From Candidatus Hydrogenedentota bacterium (lineage in GTDB: Bacteria > UBA8481 > J006), in NCBI GenBank assembly GCA_003697085.1, contig RFFU01000004.1, positions 1-11,579 on the forward strand: DNA of 11,579 nucleotides, given 5' to 3'. The notes under the pieces were generated by a model. It ran no database searches and had not been told where the DNA came from. It saw nothing but the letters and a program-made list of their open reading frames with translations. The translations under genes were made by a program, and so were the position numbers. Below, piece after piece: positions 7,662 through 11,579 of this stretch (position 1 is its first letter; each line of letters begins with the position of its first letter).

Positions 7662-8348
7662 TTACTTCCACTCGACCGTGTCATACATAAGGTGCAGGAA
7701 TTTCGTGTAGGGAGGTAGATAACCCTTGGTCGGCTCCTCCTTCGGATGCGCCACGAAATGGACCTGGATGCCCGAGGGATTGTAAACCGATCCCGGATAC
7801 TCCTTGACCTTCATCGGCCCCTTGAAGTCCACCTTTCCGGTCACGGGATCGCGTACTTCCTCCGTCACCATAAGGTGGCCGACGCCCTTCCACGCCAGCT
7901 TCCCGTTGTGCCAGACGACTGCCGGCCCCCACGTGGCCACGTAGGTCCAGATCTTCGGTAACACCGGCGGACTCATCGAAGCATCGACATCTCCCCCCGT
8001 CGCTCCGTGCAAATAAACATTCGTCTTGATCATCTTGAACTTTTCTTGCACAACCTTCCATTCTCCGTCTTCCCCTTTGAAGGTTGCCACGACCGATCCC
8101 TTTTTGGCATCGGGATCGAGATCGATCGTGATTTTTCCAACGCCGTGAATGATTCCCTCGCCGTTATAGCGAAATCGATCGTGACTGTCGTAACGACCGA
8201 CTTGGTAGGCCGGTTCTTTTCCCTCCATGACAACCTTGTTCCTCGCCTGGCTCGGAGTCGCCAGAACAGCCACCAACCCGGCGAAAATCGACAAAACCGC
8301 CAGCCCCGTCGTCCCTCTTCTCCCCAGAATTTCCTTCCGCCTCTTCAT
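7662..8348 (-). CDS. Exported protein of unknown function, paired with cupredoxin
   Basis: A 228-aa protein from ATG 8348, chosen because GAGG lies 5 nt upstream and a signal peptide follows at once: basic MKRRKEILGRR, hydrophobic core about 14-30 and a probable cleavage site after TPSQA (residue 35). A longer GTG start at 8387 would put 13 charged residues ahead of the signal and is less likely. The mature part has no cysteine, is rich in beta-type sequence and has eight histidines (56, 68, 114, 147, 158, 197, 201, 219) and several Trp/Tyr residues. Examples are GEGIIHGVGKITIDLDPD, WTYVATWGPAVVWHNGKLAW and GIQVHFVAHP. I do not recognise the family. The cupredoxin gene follows immediately, with start and stop overlapping or 5 nt apart, so the two are almost certainly co-translated. 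A periplasmic role linked to copper or electron transfer is inference from that alone. Confidence 0.8.
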   Translation of the reverse strand: MKRRKEILGRRGTTGLAVLSIFAGLVAVLATPSQARNKVVMEGKEPAYQVGRYDSHDRFRYNGEGIIHGVGKITIDLDPDAKKGSVVATFKGEDGEWKVVQEKFKMIKTNVYLHGATGGDVDASMSPPVLPKIWTYVATWGPAVVWHNGKLAWKGVGHLMVTEEVRDPVTGKVDFKGPMKVKEYPGSVYNPSGIQVHFVAHPKEEPTKGYLPPYTKFLHLMYDTVEWK

Positions 8349-8387
8349 AGTTTCCTCAGCCTCCTTCTCAATATTCTCGAATTCCAC

Positions 8388-8896
8388 GGCCAGTCACCAA
8401 CTTTCCTGATAATCTCCTTCATCCTCCCGAGACCTCCCCGGGACGGTTCCGTTCGAGGATTTCAGGCGCGCCATGGTCACCGACGAACCATCCAACGAAC
8501 CCTTCCTCGATCACCGTTCTTTTCGTCGCGAAATCTGTTACCGACTTACAAAGTTCTTAAACAAATTTTTCCGTTTGCCCGTCGAGGACGACGAAATATT
8601 CCGCTAACGTCAATGAAAGAAACGGACGAAAAAAGGACGCAGGAAAAATTACGGAGAGGCATAGGGATTAAAAATCCCTCCGAAAGTCCCGATTGTCGCT
8701 GCCGGTCACACTCCCTCAAAAAATGGAATGGGGCGCGAGTTTTCCAAACTCCAGACGACAAATCAGGAACTCACGGAGAAGAGGGCCCGTGCGCCTCCGC
8801 TGACTGGAGAGCCCGCGCTCCATTCGTTCGTATTAGTCTTGCCCGGAGGTGGCTCACCGTGTACTTGTGCCTTTCCCGCCCCGAGCGGATTCTTTC
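8388..8896. other. Gene-free stretch with short stem-loops
   Basis: No convincing coding region on either strand: the frames crossing it have unlikely composition or run through the tRNA genes. It must hold the promoter of the minus-strand cupredoxin unit, but I could not pick out a good -35/-10 pair. Two hairpins are visible: TCCCG/CGGGA (8425-8429 with 8439-8443) and AGGGATT-AAA-AATCCCT (8663-8679). The second is a perfect 7-bp stem with a 3-nt loop and no following T-tract. The part from about 8515 to 8680 is more AT-rich than its surroundings. Confidence 0.4.
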
Positions 8897-8925
8897 TTGC
8901 CCACTCCTTTCGAAACGAGTATCCT
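8897..8925 (+). promoter_or_regulatory. Candidate promoter for tRNA-Gly/tRNA-Val
   Basis: TTGCCC (8897-8902) and TATCCT (8920-8925) are separated by 17 nt and end 12 nt before the tRNA-Gly gene. Each hexamer matches 4 of 6 consensus bases. Position and spacing make it plausible. Confidence 0.5.
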
Positions 8926-8937
8926 TTTTCGAGATTC

Positions 8938-9012
<75 letters not shown>

Positions 9013-9079
9013 TCGTTCGAGGTATTGACTTTTCCCGGTACCGCAATGTCGCCCCACTTTTTGATTGGTGCGTTCTGTC

Positions 9080-9153
9080 GGGCGGATAGCTCAGTTGGTC
9101 AGAGCGTCTGGTTTACACCCAGAAGGTCCCAGGTTCGAATCCTGGTTCGCCCA
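9080..9153 (+). tRNA. tRNA-Val (anticodon TAC)
   Basis: Acceptor GGGCGGA/TTCGCCC with one G-U pair, D-arm GCTC/GAGC, anticodon stem TCTGG/CCAGA with loop TTTACAC (anticodon TAC), T-arm CCAGG/CCTGG with loop TTCGAAT, and discriminator A. CCA is not encoded. It lies 67 bp after tRNA-Gly, likely in one transcript. Confidence 0.97.
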
Positions 9154-9369
9154 CGTGAGCCCCTCACCTCCATCCAGCAACGAATTTTATCCTTTCTGAG
9201 AAGTCGAACTCTCGTCTTCCTTCGAAAAAATCCCCCTCTCTTTCATTCAATAAACTTTCTTCCCAAAAAAATCCAAAATCCCGATAAGAATGAAGATTTG
9301 CCCTCGGTGCGCCGAATACCAATAACGAGTTCGTCTCCGCATGGGCGACTCGATTCCACAAAAAAGGAG
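9154..9369. other. Spacer between tRNA-Val and the small gene
   Basis: No gene is seen. GTGAG-CCC-CTCAC (9155-9167) makes a 5-bp hairpin directly after tRNA-Val without a T-tract, so it is at best a weak terminator or a processing structure. The stretch about 9220-9290 is A/T-rich. No clear promoter for the following gene was found, which leaves readthrough from the tRNA promoter possible. Confidence 0.35.
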
Positions 9370-9377
9370 AGGAAATC

Positions 9378-9587
9378 ATGGAAGATTCCTATCTCGTGAA
9401 GTTCGATATGGTCCGGCTCCGATTCATACTGTCCCGCCAAGAAAAACGGATTCTCAAGGAGGAAGACATACACCGAATCCTCAGCGAACTCGGCTTCGTG
9501 CATACCGCGGAGGGTTGGATCGCGAAAGAGTCTGTGTTGGCCAAACTCAACGTCGCCACGATCGAAAGCTGCCGCCTGATCGCCTGA
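9378..9587 (+). CDS. Small hypothetical protein (69 aa) upstream of trmL
   Basis: A 69-aa frame with a very good translation start: AGGAGAGG lies 5 nt before ATG 9378. The product, beginning MEDSYLVKFDMVRLRF, has charged, helix-forming sequence in the middle (SRQEKRILKEEDIHRILSELGF), no signal peptide, no membrane segment and one Cys (near the end, ESCRLIA). I do not recognise it. It is followed after 31 bp by the TTG-started trmL on the same strand, so the two are probably co-transcribed. The strong ribosome binding site and the reasonable protein composition argue that it is real. Confidence 0.65.
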   Translation: MEDSYLVKFDMVRLRFILSRQEKRILKEEDIHRILSELGFVHTAEGWIAKESVLAKLNVATIESCRLIA

Positions 9588-9618
9588 CTTCGGAAAAGGC
9601 CTTCGTTCCGAACGCACG

Positions 9619-10134
9619 TTGCCCGCCATAGCGTTACTTCATCCGGAGATACCACAAAACGCGGGCAACATCGCTCGCTTTTCCGTCGCTATCGGTTGGA
9701 ACCTCTATTTCATCGAGCCGTTGGGGTTTTCCCTTGAGGATCGCGCGCTCAAACGAGCCGGTCTCGATTACTGGCCGCAGGTCCGCCTCCGTATCTTTCG
9801 TAGCGAAGAGGAATTCTTAACCGCCACGAACGCCAGGCGGCTCGTCTTCGTCGATCCACTCGGCCGCGCTCCGTTTTTCTCCTTCGATTGGAGTCCCAAT
9901 GATGTTCTCCTCTTCGGAAGGGAGAGCACCGGTCTTTCCTGGATCGGAGATAACAGCGTTTATATTCCCATGGCTGCCGATTGCCGCTCGATCAATCTCT
10001 CCAATGCCGTCGCGATCGTCGCCTATCACGTCGCGCAGCGCTTCTCCGATTTCGTCCGTTGGATTCCTCCGAAAAAAGGAAGTATTTACCCTCCGGCGCC
10101 GGGGCTCGATGCTTCTCCCTCGGGAATCAGGTAG
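9619..10134 (+). CDS. trmL: tRNA (cytidine/uridine-34-2'-O)-methyltransferase TrmL-like (SPOUT family)
   Basis: A 171-aa protein matching the TrmL/YibK family (E. coli TrmL is 157 aa), SAM-dependent SPOUT enzymes that 2'-O-methylate the wobble base of certain tRNA-Leu species. Family blocks: ALLHPEIPQNAGNIARFSVAI (5-25), FIEPLGFSLEDRALKRAGLDYW (31-52), LLFGRESTGLS (97-107), and IPMAADCRSINLSNAVAIVAY (116-136), which forms the trefoil knot and SAM site. The start is TTG 9619, the only initiation codon in frame that keeps the conserved N-terminus, and its ribosome binding site is weak, so low expression or coupling to the small upstream gene is likely. The last 20 or so residues (from PPKKGS) are an extension beyond the usual end. 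The final 16 codons overlap the 3' end of the convergent OmpA-domain gene. Confidence 0.92.
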   Translation: MPAIALLHPEIPQNAGNIARFSVAIGWNLYFIEPLGFSLEDRALKRAGLDYWPQVRLRIFRSEEEFLTATNARRLVFVDPLGRAPFFSFDWSPNDVLLFGRESTGLSWIGDNSVYIPMAADCRSINLSNAVAIVAYHVAQRFSDFVRWIPPKKGSIYPPAPGLDASPSGIR

Positions 10135-10928
10135 ATTTCCACCCGGCGGTTCTTTCGGCGTCCTTCCTCCGTTCCGTTATCCGCAATCGGACGGTAGGGC
10201 CCATAACCGATGCTCACCATCTTCTCCTGTGGAATCCCGAAGTTTCGCGAGAGGGAATGAAGGACCGCCAAGGCGCGTGCGACGGAGAGTTCCCAGTTCG
10301 AGGGGAATTGAGGCGTACGGATCGGGATCGAGTCCGTATGTCCGACAATCCGTATTTCCTTCGCCTGGGATTGTGCCAGGGCGCCCGCCACCTCACGTAA
10401 AACGTCCCATGCCGACCCCCGCAGTTCCGCGCTCCCCGATCGGAAAAGAATCGCATCCCGCACCGTGATCCGCACTCCCAATTCGGTGACATCGACGCCC
10501 AACTGCCGCCGGCCGATGAGGTTCTCGAGCCGCTTCTCAATCCGTTTTTTCTCTTCCTCGATTGCCCGAGCCCGGGCCGCCGCCTCCCGCGCCGCCTTCC
10601 GTGTCCGCTCCCATTTCGCGCGTTCCCTCTCCATCTCCCGTAAGCGGTTCTCCAGACGCGATCTCTCCGCGCGGCATTCCTCCGCTCTCCGCTCAACACT
10701 TTCCAGCTTAACACGCAACCCATCTCTTTCAGCAGCAATGGACCGAAGCGAAGCCATCTCCTTCTTCATCCGATCGATTTCAGCCTGCTTTTCCGCCCGC
10801 GCCAAAGCCAGTTGCCGGTTCAGTTCGCGGTAAGAGATACGTGAAGAGGAACAGGCGGTCATTACGAAGAGAAAGTTGAAAAGAATCAAGGCGGCGAGAA
10901 GACCTGATTTTTTCCAGTGCCACTGCAT
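10086..10928 (-). CDS. OmpA/MotB-domain peptidoglycan-binding lipoprotein with coiled coil
   Basis: A 280-aa predicted outer-membrane lipoprotein. The signal peptide core (about 8-22) ends in the lipobox FVMTAC, with Cys26 as lipid site. Residues about 33-140 are a long charged coiled coil rich in Arg, Glu and Ala. Residues about 142-267 are an OmpA C-terminal domain: ITVRDAILFRSGSAEL, IVGHTDSIPI, FPSNWELSVARALAVL, ISIGYG-type YGPYRPIADN and GRRKNRRVEIYL. Asp199 (GHTD) and Arg218 (SVARA) match the two residues that bind diaminopimelate in OmpA-like domains. HTDSIPI and FPSNWELS are closest to the MotB-like branch, but the lipobox and coiled coil rule out MotB itself. It probably tethers the outer membrane to the wall. 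GAGG sits 2 nt before the ATG, unusually close. Its 3' end overlaps trmL by 49 bp. A C10 tract lies in its candidate promoter. Confidence 0.93.
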   Translation of the reverse strand: MQWHWKKSGLLAALILFNFLFVMTACSSSRISYRELNRQLALARAEKQAEIDRMKKEMASLRSIAAERDGLRVKLESVERRAEECRAERSRLENRLREMERERAKWERTRKAAREAAARARAIEEEKKRIEKRLENLIGRRQLGVDVTELGVRITVRDAILFRSGSAELRGSAWDVLREVAGALAQSQAKEIRIVGHTDSIPIRTPQFPSNWELSVARALAVLHSLSRNFGIPQEKMVSIGYGPYRPIADNGTEEGRRKNRRVEIYLIPEGEASSPGAGG

Positions 10929-10966
10929 AACCTCTATATCGACTGGATGGAACAGCGTATTGAGAC

Positions 10967-10996
10967 ATTAGACAGAGGAAGGGGGGGGGGCGGAAA
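10967..10996 (-). promoter_or_regulatory. Candidate promoter of the OmpA-domain lipoprotein with a C10 tract in the spacer
   Basis: On the minus strand, TTTCCG (10996 down to 10991) and TCTAAT (10972 down to 10967; 5 of 6 consensus bases) are 18 nt apart. Ten of those spacer bases are an uninterrupted C run (10990 down to 10981). The -10 lies about 40 nt before the ATG. The -35 is weak, so the promoter is tentative, but the tract is a direct observation. Confidence 0.4.
10981..10990. repeat. Homopolymer G10 (C10 on minus strand)
   Basis: Ten consecutive G on the plus strand, 52 bp before the ATG of the OmpA-domain lipoprotein. It is followed by the palindrome GGAAATTTCC (10992-11001). Runs this long are prone to slipped-strand length change and also to sequencing error. 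Confidence 0.9.
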
Positions 10997-11103
10997 TTTC
11001 CATAAACGATACGCCCACTTCCCCTTTTGGAAAACCCCGTCACGATTTGGATAGGCTTCCTCTTCCATTTTCCGCAAATAGTTTTTCTGTCGGCCGGAAG
11101 TCA

Positions 11104-11121
11104 GTCCCGAGCCTCCGGGAC
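11104..11121. other. GC hairpin in the ompA-like / tRNA-Ser intergenic region
   Basis: GTCCCG (11104-11109) and CGGGAC (11116-11121) form a 6-bp stem with a 6-nt loop. It lies between the divergent lipoprotein and tRNA-Ser units and has no adjacent T-tract on either strand. Function unknown. The rest of 11002-11185 holds no gene that I can support. Confidence 0.35.
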
Positions 11122-11185
11122 AGTACACCGACTAAAATCCACCAACACTAATGATTTGCCCTTGCTCCGAGGCAAAAGCAAGCAC

Positions 11186-11213
11186 GTGACATTTCCGCAC
11201 GACGGAGTATTAT
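11186..11213 (+). promoter_or_regulatory. Promoter of the tRNA-Ser pair
   Basis: GTGACA (11186-11191) and TATTAT (11208-11213) each match 5 of 6 sigma-70 consensus bases and are 16 nt apart. The -10 ends 10 nt before the first tRNA-Ser, so transcription would begin almost at the mature 5' end. It is the best-looking promoter in the window. Confidence 0.75.
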
Positions 11214-11223
11214 AGAGAAAATC

Positions 11224-11313
11224 GGAGGGGTGCCGGAGTGGTTGAACGGGGCGGTCTCGAAAACCGTTGTACCAGTGATCCTGGTACCGAGGGTTCGAAT
11301 CCCTCCCCCTCCG
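11224..11313 (+). tRNA. tRNA-Ser (anticodon CGA)
   Basis: A class II tRNA of 90 nt. Acceptor GGAGGGG/CCCCTCC, anticodon stem GCGGT/ACCGT with loop CTCGAAA (anticodon CGA). The long variable arm is GTACCAG/CTGGTAC, a perfect 7-bp stem, the T-arm is GAGGG/CCCTC with loop TTCGAAT, and the discriminator is G. CCA is not encoded. Confidence 0.97.
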
Positions 11314-11374
11314 CTGAGACATTTCAACGAGTCGAAATTCAAAAGCCATACGGGAAAATGCAGGTCCCAAAAAG

Positions 11375-11459
11375 GGAGAGGTGGCCGAGTGGTTGAAGGC
11401 ACCGGTCTTGAAAACCGGCATACCGAAAGGTATCGGGGGTTCGAATCCCCCCCTCTCCG
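11375..11459 (+). tRNA. tRNA-Ser (anticodon TGA)
   Basis: A class II tRNA of 85 nt. Acceptor GGAGAGG/CCTCTCC, anticodon stem CCGGT/ACCGG with loop CTTGAAA (anticodon TGA). The variable arm is ATACC-GAAA-GGTAT, the T-arm is GGGGG/CCCCC with loop TTCGAAT, and the discriminator is G. CCA is not encoded. It lies 61 bp after tRNA-Ser(CGA) and is probably co-transcribed with it. Confidence 0.97.
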
Positions 11460-11465
11460 AGCCTC

Positions 11466-11477
11466 AAAAAAAAAAAA
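11466..11477. repeat. Homopolymer A12 after tRNA-Ser(TGA)
   Basis: Twelve A in a row on the plus strand, starting 6 nt after the tRNA end. Read on the minus strand it is a T12 run and could serve as the tail of a terminator for a minus-strand transcript entering from the right, but the nearest strong hairpin on that strand is more than 20 nt away. Confidence 0.6.
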
Positions 11478-11479
11478 CC

Positions 11480-11577
11480 GGGATTCGAACGCCGCGTCCG
11501 TGGGGCGCCTCATGGCGCCCGAGACGCACGGATGCGGCGAGAGCGGACGCGGCCGGGTCGTAGGAGCGAGGCACGAC
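11480..11577. other. GC-rich, strongly self-complementary element at window edge
   Basis: GGGCGCC (11503-11509) pairs with GGCGCCC (11514-11520) around TCAT. Outside it, CCGCGTCCGTG (11492-11502) pairs with CACGGATGCGG (11527-11537), ten of eleven positions plus one G-U, leaving a 6-nt bulge. An alternative perfect 10-bp pairing exists between GCCGCGTCCG (11491-11500) and CGGACGCGGC (11544-11553). A further stem GTCGT/ACGAC uses 11557-11561 and 11573-11577. GGGATTCGAAC (11480-11490) is the inverted copy of GTTCGAATCCC in the tRNA-Ser T-arm (11439-11449). This may be the start of a structured RNA gene or a repeat; the window ends before it can be identified. Confidence 0.4.
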
Positions 11578-11579
11578 GC

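Noticed and set aside
8546-8761. 71-codon minus-strand frame in the gene-free stretch
   Set aside because: No ribosome binding site that I can see and unconvincing composition; not enough support for a gene.
9025-9053. Separate promoter for tRNA-Val starting at TTGACT (9025-9030)
   Set aside because: The -35-like hexamer is good, but no -10 lies at 16-18 nt (GTCGCC at 17 nt).
11027-11215. 62-codon plus-strand frame before tRNA-Ser
   Set aside because: It overlaps the tRNA promoter and intergenic hairpins, has no ribosome binding site and no recognisable protein.
11478-11495. GGGATTCGAAC as part of a minus-strand tRNA
   Set aside because: On the minus strand it gives a T-loop and 3' stem half, but the expected 5' half of the T-stem is missing and no acceptor or anticodon arm can be built.
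11148-11513. Minus-strand frames across the tRNA-Ser genes with GGDSNPRY-type sequence
   Set aside because: The SNPRY/GFEPAT-type strings are the usual false translation of tRNA T-arms on the opposite strand.
11480-11579. Start of SRP RNA, tmRNA or RNase P RNA next to tRNA-Ser
   Set aside because: None of the conserved cores of these RNAs that I know (SRP GGAAG tetraloop region, tmRNA tag/T-arm end, RNase P P4 GAGGAAAGTCC) is present in the visible part.

Overview
The window (about 55-60% GC by eye) looks like chromosomal DNA of a Gram-negative bacterium. It has an MreB-type cytoskeleton gene, at least three predicted lipoproteins with lipoboxes, and an OmpA-like peptidoglycan-binding outer-membrane lipoprotein. 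Three of the four tRNA genes lack an encoded CCA. The sequence does not let me name a phylum with confidence. I see no phage, transposon, CRISPR array or rRNA.

Layout. Positions 1-1325 (minus) hold mreB and the start of a membrane-anchored gene downstream of it, where mreC is usually found. Divergent from mreB is a LytM/M23 peptidase lipoprotein (1357-2025, plus), so this end is about the cell wall. Positions 2183-6721 (minus) form a compact iron-uptake operon. The first gene encodes a membrane-anchored DtxR-like regulator fused to a FeoA domain. It overlaps feoB by 4 bp, and 28 bp after feoB comes an aldo/keto reductase. Upstream lies a perfect TATAAT box with three overlapping TTTCC/GGAAA dyads over the -35 region, a strong operator candidate. 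Positions 6943-8348 (minus) hold a two-gene unit: an exported protein of unknown function and a lipoprotein-anchored type-1 copper protein (cupredoxin).

A gene-free stretch of about 590 bp follows. Then come, on plus, tRNA-Gly(GCC), tRNA-Val(TAC), a 69-aa hypothetical gene with a strong ribosome binding site, and a TrmL-like tRNA methyltransferase starting at TTG. The trmL 3' end overlaps the 3' end of a convergent OmpA-domain lipoprotein gene by 49 bp. The candidate promoter of that lipoprotein contains a 10-bp homopolymer tract between -35 and -10, an arrangement typical of phase-variable promoters. The right end has a good sigma-70-like promoter, two serine tRNAs (CGA and TGA), an A12 tract and a GC-rich, highly self-complementary element running off the window.

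How the parts fit. The fused regulator/FeoA, FeoB and the operator suggest a self-contained ferrous-iron uptake module whose regulator could sit at the membrane beside the transporter. The cupredoxin pair is a separate periplasmic redox or metal unit. The most unusual points are the regulator fusion with its operator array, the homopolymer in the OmpA-lipoprotein promoter, and an MreB whose phosphate-2 loop has Thr where Asp is expected.
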